Origin: Treponema sp.
Lineage (GTDB): Bacteria; Spirochaetota; Spirochaetia; Treponematales; Breznakiellaceae
Length of the DNA stretch: 35,141 nt
Direction of reading: 5' to 3'
NCBI GenBank assembly: GCA_031279555.1
Contig: JAITIK010000079.1
Location: 1 to 35,141, forward strand
Under the pieces are notes generated by a model that worked only from the letters and a program-made list of their open reading frames with translations, ran no database searches and was not told the origin of the DNA. Of the stretch, positions 8,484 to 16,385 are shown piece after piece; the first letter of the stretch is position 1, and every line of letters begins with the position of its first letter. Position numbers and translations under genes: made by a program.

Positions 8484-9334
8484 TCAAACGCCTCCTCTGG
8501 AACATGCAAGGAATCCAAGCGGTGGATGTCCATCCCAAAAGCGCGCGCCCTTATACGCCAAAGCGGTTCAATGGGAGCGGAACCGGTAAGCAGTAAAACG
8601 GCTCCAGACGTCTTTTGCCCGCGACTCGGCGCGGCTTCCAACACTTCCTCAATCCGGTGGACAACCCCTTCCACCGAATCGAAAACAACAATGTCAGGCG
8701 CGGCAAGGCGGCGGAACACGTCGAGCAACAGCAGAAAATGCGTACACCCAAGCGCCAGCGTATCGGCGCCTGCCGCGCGCAACCGCTGTATGTAGGGAAG
8801 CGCCACCCGCTCCTTCTCCGCTTCCGGCGCGCGCTCGCCGCCTTCTTCCACAAAACGTACAATATCGGACGCGGCAAGAGCCACAATTTTCGCGTCAGAA
8901 CCATACTTTTTCGCCAGTTCCATGATGTATGGATCCTCAATAGTGCGGTCTGTTCCAAGCACACCCACACAGCGGGTCTTGCTTGCGAGCGCGGCGGGCT
9001 TTATCGCAGGCACGGTACCCACCCAATGAATCGATGGAAACGTCTCACGCAATACGTCCAACGCCGAAACCGACGCGGTGTTGCAGGCTAAAACTGCGGC
9101 GCGCGGCTCAACATGCTTCAGCAATTCGGCGGCAAGCCGGGTGAGTATGGCGGCAATTTCTTCTCTGGTTTTATGCCCGTAGGGGAAATGCTCGCGGTCG
9201 GCAATGTACAGAGCGGAACCGCCGCCAACGGAATTCCGCTCCCAGAAACGTCTGAAATAAGGAAGTCCGCCGATTCCGGAGTCAAAAAAAAGTATGGGAT
9301 TGTCAAAATCATCCCAAGAGTCCGTGTGAAACAT
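8480..9334 (-). CDS. murI: Glutamate racemase
   Basis: MurI converts L- to D-glutamate for peptidoglycan. The 284-residue protein shows the expected active-site elements: DSGIGGL (D18-S19-G20), ACNTAS with catalytic C84, and GCTH with catalytic C197 and H199, plus the PYG motif (51-53). It is the first gene of a two-gene unit with rsgA (4-nt overlap). No Shine-Dalgarno sequence is visible before the ATG at 9334, and the -10 box lies only about 8 nt upstream, so the transcript may be leaderless. Confidence 0.95.
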   Translation of the reverse strand: MFHTDSWDDFDNPILFFDSGIGGLPYFRRFWERNSVGGGSALYIADREHFPYGHKTREEIAAILTRLAAELLKHVEPRAAVLACNTASVSALDVLRETFPSIHWVGTVPAIKPAALASKTRCVGVLGTDRTIEDPYIMELAKKYGSDAKIVALAASDIVRFVEEGGERAPEAEKERVALPYIQRLRAAGADTLALGCTHFLLLLDVFRRLAAPDIVVFDSVEGVVHRIEEVLEAAPSRGQKTSGAVLLLTGSAPIEPLWRIRARAFGMDIHRLDSLHVPEEAFE

Positions 9335-9342
9335 TTTTACAT

Positions 9343-9371
9343 ATATTGAAGCAAAAGAAACAGAGTGTCAA
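9343..9371 (-). promoter_or_regulatory. Promoter of murI-rsgA
   Basis: On the minus strand a perfect TTGACA (9371-9366) is followed after 17 nt by CAATAT (9348-9343), or after 18 nt by AATATA. A start site near 9336 would put the murI ATG at or next to +1. Confidence 0.5.
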
Positions 9372-9435
9372 TATGGCAAATCCGCGCCCGCGCCGCGTCG
9401 TACGACCGCCGCCGCGTTTACACGAACCGCGCTAT

Positions 9436-9464
9436 TTGACGAAGATCGGAGAATGTGTTATAAT
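9436..9464 (+). promoter_or_regulatory. Strong sigma-70-type promoter of the LRR-AAA+ gene
   Basis: TTGACG (9436-9441), a 17-nt spacer, then a perfect TATAAT (9459-9464). The first in-frame ATG is at 9475, only 10 nt after the -10 box, so the mRNA would have almost no leader. Confidence 0.75.
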
Positions 9465-9474
9465 ACAAAGCAAG

Positions 9475-11655
9475 ATGACAGAATTTGAGCCGGAAAATTC
9501 AGGGTTAAAAGAAGCCCGGAAACGGATCAAACATTTTTTCGAATCGTGGGAGATGGAGCTTGATCTTTCCGATCTTGGGTTGGAACGCTTTCCGGTGGAA
9601 TTCATAGACGATCCGGACATCATTCATGGACTCAATCTGAGCGGTAACAAACTCGAAGAATTGCCGGCGGCCATAGGCGCGTTCACTTCGCTTGAAATGA
9701 TTGATTTGAGCGGCAACCGGCTTTCAAAGCTGCCGGAAACCATCGTCAACTTACAAAATCTCAAAAAACTCAAAGCAAACAACAACGATCTCACGGAATT
9801 GCCTGAAAATATAGACCGGCTTTTCTCTCTGGAAACCCTTGATGTCAGCAACAACCGGCTCACCCATCTGCCGGACGGCATAAAAAATCTCCGCAGGCTA
9901 AAAAATTTCAATTGTAACCTAAACAAACTTGGTGAAGCGCCGAATGCCGTTAAAAAATTCACCTGCGCAAAAAAAACAAACATCTTACTCCATATCAGAA
10001 AACTCGCGGACATGGCTTCCGGGTGCGAAAACGTTTTCACCGACATGTTCTTTGAACAATCAAAGTCCCATCTCAAAGCCGTTATGGAGCGATTTCACCT
10101 CACGCCGGTACAGGCGATTATTTACGCCCAGTTTCTTCTGCGTTACGAAGAGCAATCGATCTATTTGCGTGAAATCGCTTCCACGTTTAACCTATGCAGC
10201 CTCGAAATGCTCCCCTATTTGACAGAATTAGAGAAACTTGAAGACAAGAAGCTCCTTCTTTGCAGACGTCCGGGCGGAGGCGAAACCACAACCTACCGCA
10301 TACCACCCGAAGTGATAGAGTCTCTCCGTCGGAACAAGCCATACAAGATCGAAACGTATGAACATGTGAGCGTTGATGAATTTTTTGAAATAACGGATAA
10401 ATTATTCGACCTGCATGGCAACAACGAATTGAGTTACAACGCTTTTGTCACGGAAATGCAGAATCTGATACATAACAATATGCATCTCTCGTTTTGCAAA
10501 AAAATACGGGAAGCGAATCTCGAAATTGATGATATGATTCTCTTGCTCAGATTCTGCCAGCGCCTCGTTTCCTGCAACGATGACACCATAGGCGTAAGCG
10601 ATATAGGCGGCATTTTTAATAACGTCGTATTTAAAAAATTTGTCCGTTTATTTAGAGGGGGAGAATTCGAACTTATAACGCGCGGCTTTGTTGAAATGAG
10701 AGATAGTTGCGATTATGACGACGACTTTTTCGGCGACAGCGAGCTTTTCTCCCTCACACCGGCTGCAAAGATGGATTTACTCGGAGAGTTAGATCTCAAG
10801 CCATTGAAAAAAACAGAGACAAATAAAGACTTTCTCATTCCCTATGGAAACATCACGGCAAAAAAAATGTTCTACAACAAAAAGGAAGAGGGGCGGATTT
10901 ATGAGCTTTTTTCCCTGTTGCGCCCGGACAACTTTAAAGCCGTGCAGGAGCGTCTTGTAGAAAAAGGTTTGCGCAATGGGTTTGCCTGCCTTTTTTCAGG
11001 AGCGCCCGGCGCCGGAAAAACCGAGACTGCGTATCAATTGGCTCGTGAAACCGGACGCGACCTTATGTCCGTCAACATCACGGATATCCAGAGCAAATGG
11101 GTGGGGGAAAGCGAGAAAAATTTGAAACTGATTTTTGAAAACTACCGTGAAGCTGTGCAGACGTGGAATCAAAAAAGCAAACAAATACCCATCCTCCTTT
11201 TTAACGAGGCGGATGGCATTATCTCCAGACGGTTTGAATTGGGAAGCGAAAGCCGGTCAGTGGATCAGATGATGAACAGCCTCCAAAACATTATTCTGGA
11301 AGAAATGGAAAAACTGTCCGGCATCCTTATCGCCACCACCAACCTTGTTCAAAATATGGATAAAGCTTTTGAACGCCGTTTCCTGTACAAGATCGAGCTT
11401 GAAAAACCGGAGCCGGCCGTACGCCAGTCTATTTGGCAGAATATGTTGCCAACACTCCAAGACAGCGACGCCGCAACCCTTGCATCGCGTTTTGAATTCT
11501 CCGGCGGACAGATCGAAAACATCACCCGCAAATCAATCGTCGATTATGCGCTTACCGGCGTGGAAACTTCGTTTGAAAATCTGCTCAAGTTCTGCAAAGA
11601 GGAACTGCTGACAAAACAGGGCGAGCGCCGAATCGGGTTTGCGACGAAACCATAA
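9475..11655 (+). CDS. Leucine-rich-repeat / AAA+ ATPase fusion protein
   Basis: This is a 726-residue protein with no signal peptide. Residues about 50-155 form four to five 23-residue leucine-rich repeats (pattern LxxLxLSxNxLxxLP: LNLSGNKLEELP, IDLSGNRLSKLP, LDVSNNRLTHLP), a protein-binding module. Residues 200-290 look like a helical or winged-helix region, 290-450 is unassigned, and 455-690 is a classical AAA+ ATPase: GAPGAGKT (509-516), a pore-loop-like KWVGESEKN (541-549), Walker B LLFNEAD (574-580), sensor 1 IATTN (619-623), and arginine-finger candidates FERRF (632-636). The Walker B has Asn where Asp is usual, followed by the Glu. I infer that the LRRs choose a target and the ATPase remodels or unfolds it. 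The start is the first ATG after the promoter; a longer frame from TTG 9346 would overlap the promoter. The substrate is unknown. Confidence 0.88.
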   Translation: MTEFEPENSGLKEARKRIKHFFESWEMELDLSDLGLERFPVEFIDDPDIIHGLNLSGNKLEELPAAIGAFTSLEMIDLSGNRLSKLPETIVNLQNLKKLKANNNDLTELPENIDRLFSLETLDVSNNRLTHLPDGIKNLRRLKNFNCNLNKLGEAPNAVKKFTCAKKTNILLHIRKLADMASGCENVFTDMFFEQSKSHLKAVMERFHLTPVQAIIYAQFLLRYEEQSIYLREIASTFNLCSLEMLPYLTELEKLEDKKLLLCRRPGGGETTTYRIPPEVIESLRRNKPYKIETYEHVSVDEFFEITDKLFDLHGNNELSYNAFVTEMQNLIHNNMHLSFCKKIREANLEIDDMILLLRFCQRLVSCNDDTIGVSDIGGIFNNVVFKKFVRLFRGGEFELITRGFVEMRDSCDYDDDFFGDSELFSLTPAAKMDLLGELDLKPLKKTETNKDFLIPYGNITAKKMFYNKKEEGRIYELFSLLRPDNFKAVQERLVEKGLRNGFACLFSGAPGAGKTETAYQLARETGRDLMSVNITDIQSKWVGESEKNLKLIFENYREAVQTWNQKSKQIPILLFNEADGIISRRFELGSESRSVDQMMNSLQNIILEEMEKLSGILIATTNLVQNMDKAFERRFLYKIELEKPEPAVRQSIWQNMLPTLQDSDAATLASRFEFSGGQIENITRKSIVDYALTGVETSFENLLKFCKEELLTKQGERRIGFATKP

Positions 11656-11674
11656 GGGGAGCGGAACAGAGGCA

Positions 11675-11701
11675 GTTCCAAAACCCGGTTGGTTTTGGAA
11701 C
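11675..11701. terminator. Stem-loop between the convergent LRR-AAA+ and outer-membrane-protein genes
   Basis: GTTCCAAAAC (11675-11684) pairs with GTTTTGGAAC (11692-11701) around a 7-nt loop. It lies 19 nt after the LRR-AAA+ stop and 13 nt from the stop of the convergent gene. There is no clean T-run, so termination is plausible but unproven. A related hairpin sits in the superoxide reductase leader. Confidence 0.5.
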
Positions 11702-11714
11702 AGGCTCACCATTT

Positions 11715-13199
11715 TTACAATTCAAATCTCCCCGACAGCGTGAATTCCCAGGCACCGGGAAATTCATCGGTCGCAATCTTCACGGCAAACCGGCTTCGTT
11801 CTTCCTGTACGGCGGCAGAGAACGAAGCGTCCACTTTTTCCGCCTTTACGCTTGTCGTATACCCCACGCTTATACCAAACCTGAACATACCCATACTGTA
11901 CGTCGCGTTTCCGGCTATTCTCGTCGAATCAAGCCGCCACTGTTCCGAAACCGGATACGGCGAGGAATTGTCGCCGGCTATTCCCGTGAGAGCGCAGGAA
12001 AATGACGAACGCAGTTTCCACCACTGTACGCCGATCTCGCCTTTGTAAGCGTCTTGCGGCTTTTCTCCTTCCGCAACATTGCGATCCGCTGAAAGAGAAA
12101 TTCGGGTTATCCGTACCGGCAACTTCGCTTGCGCTGGAAAACGGCAATAAACGCCCGTTGAAGACCGTTCAAACCTGCTTTCGGTGAAAACAGCGCGCGC
12201 GTCGCAATCCGCTTCGAATAAATCGCCCATGCCCGATGAGCGGATGCTTGTACTCACCCTGAAAAGGCTGCTCCTTTTCCCGTACCATTCGATTTTTCCC
12301 GCAATTCGCGCGTTTTGACCGGGAACGGAGCCGTCGCTTCCAACAAAACGATCCCCGGCCCCGTCAACGGCGAAAGAGAAAAGCCATGGTTTTTTCCCGA
12401 TGCGGACGCCGATATTGCCGTACACGCCGCGCCCAAAGACGACGGTTTCAGAAAAAGCCCAGTCAGAAGAAACGCTCGACCAGGGGCTTGTCCAGAGAAA
12501 CGCCATTGCAAACATGTGAAAGGCGCGTTCGGGCAATGCGGACTTTTCCGAAAACCACCCGGAGGCGGCGCGGGGCGGCAGATTTTTGCCTGTCCAAAAT
12601 CCCTCCACGCGCACGGACATTTTTCGGGTGAAATGGACTTCAGCGCCGCCAAAAAACGCGGGATTCAAGCCGCCGTCAAGGGTCGCCGACGTGAATCCGG
12701 ATGCGGAGGATTCGCCGTTTAGAAAATCAATAACGGGACTCGCAAGAAACAGGGCTGCTTTTGGCTCTTTTGTCTCGGAAAATTCCTGTTTTAGATCGCT
12801 TCCCGTGGGCTGATGACGCTCAACAAATGGCGCTGACCGGACCCACGGGTTCCGTATACGCATGGACAAACCCCATTCATCAAGCGTCCCATAAAGAAGG
12901 CGGGAGCCGGTCATTTTATGGTATAATCCAACTCCCCAGTTCAGATTTTCGACGGCGAACCCGTCAAGCGGCAAGAGGTTTCTCTCAAGCAATTCCGCCC
13001 GCAGGTAAAGCGTCTGTAAAGGAAGGAAAAAGTGTCCGTCAAGACGATTTTCCAACGTTCCGGCGCTCTTGTCTGCGTCAAAACTCGCGGAGCCTGCGTA
13101 CAGCACGTTGAACCACGCCGGCGCGGACGCTGGGTCCGCCTGAGCGTCACATATGAAGACGCAAAACCCAAGTAAAAAAGCGACTATAATTTTCTTCAC
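11715..13199 (-). CDS. Exported, probable outer-membrane beta-barrel protein
   Basis: The 494-residue protein begins at a GTG (13199) and has a clear signal peptide (KK, then IIVAFLLGFCVFI, cleavage likely after CDAQA). The mature part is rich in aromatic residues with alternating short polar and hydrophobic strands and many Gly/Ser turns, and ends in a strand (WEFTLSGRFEL), as in outer-membrane barrels. I do not recognise a named family. It is the last gene of the minus-strand run that starts at cmk, 62 nt after the lipoprotein gene; no convincing ribosome-binding site precedes the GTG. The barrel call rests on composition and signal peptide only. Confidence 0.75.
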   Translation of the reverse strand: MKKIIVAFLLGFCVFICDAQADPASAPAWFNVLYAGSASFDADKSAGTLENRLDGHFFLPLQTLYLRAELLERNLLPLDGFAVENLNWGVGLYHKMTGSRLLYGTLDEWGLSMRIRNPWVRSAPFVERHQPTGSDLKQEFSETKEPKAALFLASPVIDFLNGESSASGFTSATLDGGLNPAFFGGAEVHFTRKMSVRVEGFWTGKNLPPRAASGWFSEKSALPERAFHMFAMAFLWTSPWSSVSSDWAFSETVVFGRGVYGNIGVRIGKKPWLFSFAVDGAGDRFVGSDGSVPGQNARIAGKIEWYGKRSSLFRVSTSIRSSGMGDLFEADCDARAVFTESRFERSSTGVYCRFPAQAKLPVRITRISLSADRNVAEGEKPQDAYKGEIGVQWWKLRSSFSCALTGIAGDNSSPYPVSEQWRLDSTRIAGNATYSMGMFRFGISVGYTTSVKAEKVDASFSAAVQEERSRFAVKIATDEFPGAWEFTLSGRFEL

Positions 13200-13261
13200 G
13201 TAGTACTAACGGATTTTGCATACAAATTGATTCAGGTTTTGGAATACGGTTTTTTGAAAAA

Positions 13262-14089
13262 TTAATCCGGCAATCTAAAAACGCCGAGAAACGTTGGGGA
13301 ACTGTAGATAGGAGAGAAATTATTGTCAATACCCATTGCAACTATGTACATCGCCACATAAGCGTAAGATACGGGGGGAGAACCGGAAGCTGGCGCCACA
13401 TCCGCATTTACCAATGCTGTCGCATTGCCGGTTGAATTCAAATTCACCGTATTCAGGAAGCGTCTGTCCGGTACGGGATTAAACGTTCCTTCTCCATTGG
13501 AACGCCTCAAGACGTATTCACTATCTCCTTCATCCAAAGTTGGAGCGCGTCCAAAGATAGACTGAAAATTAACGGTCACGGTTTGCCCGTCGCTTCCTAA
13601 AATGTCGTCAATGCTGGAATTTTCTACTTCAAGCTTCCAGTAATTTCTGTTTTTAAAGAGCGCGCCAACCGCGCTGATGTTCACACTGGTATTAGTTGTA
13701 ACATTGGCGTATGGCAAGAAGGCGTTATAATCAGCAGCTAAGGCGGTGTTAAGTGTGGAGTATTCAGCGGGTATTATACTTGCGCGCGATTCACCGCTTA
13801 TATATATACGGTAAAAAATAATAAAATTTCTAAATTGAATGGCGTCAATCTGCGGAAGCCGTATGACCACTCCCGACATGGCGGGCGATTGTGTAACGTA
13901 ACTTTCCGGAACCGGCGGCAGATATATATAGTCTTCAATACCGCAGGCAAAAAACACAAGAAACGCCGCGCACATGAGCGGACGGACAGCGGACGAGAAG
14001 CGCCGCCGTCTACTGGACGCCCAGCCGCCGTACCATAGTGGAACGCGCAGGCGCAAATCACCGCCCTGAAAGAAAGCGGAGCGGTTCAT
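13262..14089 (-). CDS. Putative lipoprotein of unknown function
   Basis: The chosen ATG at 14089 overlaps the stop of the upstream gene (ATGA), suggesting coupled translation, and gives 275 residues. The N-terminus has a long basic lead (SSRRRR) before a hydrophobic stretch and a lipobox-like VFFAC followed by Gly, so the true start may be further in, for example a TTG just after AGGGCGG. After the cysteine the protein is beta-rich and contains YVTQSPAMSGVVIRLPQ and the phrase YAYVAMYIVAMGIDNNFSP near the C-terminus. No catalytic motif is visible. An envelope role is inferred from the lipobox and the neighbouring membrane and outer-membrane genes. Confidence 0.75.
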   Translation of the reverse strand: MNRSAFFQGGDLRLRVPLWYGGWASSRRRRFSSAVRPLMCAAFLVFFACGIEDYIYLPPVPESYVTQSPAMSGVVIRLPQIDAIQFRNFIIFYRIYISGESRASIIPAEYSTLNTALAADYNAFLPYANVTTNTSVNISAVGALFKNRNYWKLEVENSSIDDILGSDGQTVTVNFQSIFGRAPTLDEGDSEYVLRRSNGEGTFNPVPDRRFLNTVNLNSTGNATALVNADVAPASGSPPVSYAYVAMYIVAMGIDNNFSPIYSSPTFLGVFRLPD

Positions 14090-14778
14090 TTCAAGCCTAA
14101 CGCAATAATTCTTGATTGTGCGAGAGACGTCCATACCTCGTCGTTGGGCCATTTGCTCAGCAGGCTGCGATACGCCTCAATAGCAGCGTCCTTGTCCACG
14201 CCTTCCTGCAACCGCCCGATATTGAACTGGGCGCGGGATGCGCCCGGAAACTCGGTGAACGCGGCGGCTTTTATGAACAGCTCAATGGCGGTCTGCGTGT
14301 TGTTCTGCTCTTCAAGGGCAACCGCCTGATTGTACATCGCCACCGGCTCAAGGTACGCTCCTCTAGCGGCAACGGCGGCGTTAGACCACGCCTTTTCAGC
14401 TTCCGCCCAATTTTTTTTATCCGAATATATTGACGCCGCAATTGCGTACGCCCGCGCTGAAACAAACCCTTTGTGGGTGGATGCAAACGCATCCAGATCA
14501 TTTAAGAGCGTCTGCACATCGGCGTCCTTGGATGCATCGGCAATATCAAACCGCAACGCCTCGTATCTCTGACTCAACGCTTCCACTTGGCTTGCCGCTT
14601 TTGCATCAAGCGAACTCAACACGCTTGTCGCCGCAATGAAAGCCACCAGCGCGACGACCACAATGATCAAAAAAACAAGAAAAGCGACCCGGTTTCTTTG
14701 AATGAAGTCGCTTAATTTCTGAATTGCATTTACATCGTCTTTTTTTTCAACGCTCTCTTTTTTTTCTTTATCGGTCAT
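14086..14778 (-). CDS. Single-pass membrane protein with TPR-like repeats
   Basis: The 230-residue protein starts at the ATG at 14778, preceded by AGGAGG with a 5-nt gap; an earlier in-frame ATG at 14793 has no such site. It has a charged cytoplasmic N-terminus (about 1-30), one transmembrane helix (VAFLVFLIIVVVALVAFIAA, about 31-50), and an extracytoplasmic helical domain with TPR-like pairs (AEKAWSNAAVAARGAYLEPV, then AMYNQAVALEEQNNTQTAIE). The layout resembles YfgM-type periplasmic TPR proteins, which help proteins folding outside the membrane, but sequence identity to that family is not established here. It sits 15 nt after the sigma-54 activator and overlaps the lipoprotein gene. Confidence 0.8.
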   Translation of the reverse strand: MTDKEKKESVEKKDDVNAIQKLSDFIQRNRVAFLVFLIIVVVALVAFIAATSVLSSLDAKAASQVEALSQRYEALRFDIADASKDADVQTLLNDLDAFASTHKGFVSARAYAIAASIYSDKKNWAEAEKAWSNAAVAARGAYLEPVAMYNQAVALEEQNNTQTAIELFIKAAAFTEFPGASRAQFNIGRLQEGVDKDAAIEAYRSLLSKWPNDEVWTSLAQSRIIALGLK

Positions 14779-14793
14779 ATATCCTCCTGACAT

Positions 14794-16353
14794 TCACAAA
14801 TTCGCCCGATCAGCGTCCGCCGGCTTCCGCGCCGCGTTCCGCCTGAACGGTTCAATTCCTAAATCTTTTATCAATTTTGACAAATACGTCCTCTGTATAT
14901 CCAAAGTTTTCGCCGTGGCTGTCTGATTCCACTTGTTTTCTTCAAGCGCCCTCTTTATAAACTGAGCTTTGAACGAATCTATCGCGGTTTTCAGATCGCG
15001 ACTCTCCTCTTTCTCAACAAGATTCATCTTTTTAAGAAAGAGATCGCCTTCCCCTATACGCTTATGCTGCCCCAGCACACACGCCCGCTCGATGCAGTTT
15101 TGCAGTTCGCGTATATTTCCGGGCCACGAATAGGTCAGCATGGCCTGCAAAGCTTCTTCGGAAAAGCCGTCAAACTGTTTCTTCATCTCAAGCGAATACT
15201 TTTTAAGAAAAAAATGGGCCAATTCCGGTATATCTTCGGTTCGCCGCCTCAATGGAGGCACGTATAAAGGAAGCACATTAAGCCGGTAGTACAGATCGTT
15301 GCGGAACTCGCCCTTTTCAACCATAGCCTCTATGTCGCGGTTGGTGGCCGCCAGAATACGCACATTCACCGTAACCGGCTCGGCTTCTCCCACTCGCTCA
15401 AACGTCTTTTGCTGCAACACGCGGAGCAGTTTCGCCTGCAATGAGAGCGGCAACTCCCCAATCTCATCAAGGAAAATAGCGCCGCCGTCCGCCAGTTCAA
15501 AACGCCCCTTCCTGTTAGACACCGCGCCCGTAAAAGCGCCTTTCACATGCCCAAAAAGCTCGCTTTCAAGCAGGTTTTCAGGCAGAGCCGCGCAGTTTAC
15601 GCGGATAAACGGGGCGTTGCGGCGGGGGCTGTGCAAGTGTATCTGTTCAGCGAAAAGCTCTTTGCCCACCCCGCTCTCTCCCAAAATCAGCGCCGACGAA
15701 TCGGTCTGCGCAATACGCTCAACCATAGCGAGCTTTTCAAGGATAACCGGGCTTTTTGCAATCAGGATGTGATACCCTTTCTCCCATTCCTGTTTATCCG
15801 TAAGCTCAACTTGCAGCCGCTGAATTTCATCGTGCGCCTGTTCCATGCTTTGCGCGTTTGCAACGGCTAACGCGGCTTGATTGGCAAATATTTCAAGCCA
15901 TTCACGATCGTTCTCCGTAAACAACTGGCCGTCTTTCTTGTTGATGATCTCAAGAACCCCTATGCACTTTTCTTTGACGCGCATAGGAACGGCAATCATG
16001 GTTTCACATGGATATTCTATATCTCTTGAAATAGCAAATAAATGACGCTTGTCGTTTCCCGCATCGCTCAGCATGACCGCTTCGTTGTGGGCAAAAACCC
16101 AACCCGCGATTCCTTCTCCGGGCTTTACGACAAACTGTTTCGCAGCAGACCCCTTTGGACCCAATGCGACCTCAAAATAAAGAAAGCCTGTTTCTTTATC
16201 AACAAGAAGCAGGCTTGAAGCCTCGGCATCGCATAAACGCGCCGCCGAATCCATAATCTCCGTCAACAAAGCATTAATATCTTGAAAATTCGAATTTATT
16301 CGTGTGTTAATTTCAACAAATGTTTTAAATTTCAAGACATCAACGATTTGCAT
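14794..16353 (-). CDS. GAF-domain, sigma-54-dependent transcriptional activator
   Basis: This NtrC/NifA-type enhancer-binding protein has 519 residues. Domains in order: a GAF sensor (about 20-170), a short linker, the AAA+ sigma-54 interaction domain (about 200-430) with Walker A GESGVGKE (225-232), the GAFTGA loop that contacts sigma-54 (272-277) and Walker B IFLDEIGELP (293-302), then a Fis-type helix-turn-helix (about 460-505, ending TYLSKLIKDLGI). It lacks a response-regulator receiver domain, so it should be controlled by a small molecule bound in the GAF domain. It begins 32 nt after rpsA and is followed by the envelope genes. Its targets are not shown; I saw no clear GG-N10-GC promoter nearby. 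Confidence 0.93.
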   Translation of the reverse strand: MQIVDVLKFKTFVEINTRINSNFQDINALLTEIMDSAARLCDAEASSLLLVDKETGFLYFEVALGPKGSAAKQFVVKPGEGIAGWVFAHNEAVMLSDAGNDKRHLFAISRDIEYPCETMIAVPMRVKEKCIGVLEIINKKDGQLFTENDREWLEIFANQAALAVANAQSMEQAHDEIQRLQVELTDKQEWEKGYHILIAKSPVILEKLAMVERIAQTDSSALILGESGVGKELFAEQIHLHSPRRNAPFIRVNCAALPENLLESELFGHVKGAFTGAVSNRKGRFELADGGAIFLDEIGELPLSLQAKLLRVLQQKTFERVGEAEPVTVNVRILAATNRDIEAMVEKGEFRNDLYYRLNVLPLYVPPLRRRTEDIPELAHFFLKKYSLEMKKQFDGFSEEALQAMLTYSWPGNIRELQNCIERACVLGQHKRIGEGDLFLKKMNLVEKEESRDLKTAIDSFKAQFIKRALEENKWNQTATAKTLDIQRTYLSKLIKDLGIEPFRRNAARKPADADRANL

Positions 16354-16385
16354 ATCGACTGCGGCAACCGGCGCGCGGCTGCTTC

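Noticed and set aside
9346-9474. TTG-started extension of the LRR-AAA+ protein
   Set aside because: It overlaps the promoter at 9436-9464, and the extra residues are Arg/Pro-rich low-complexity sequence.
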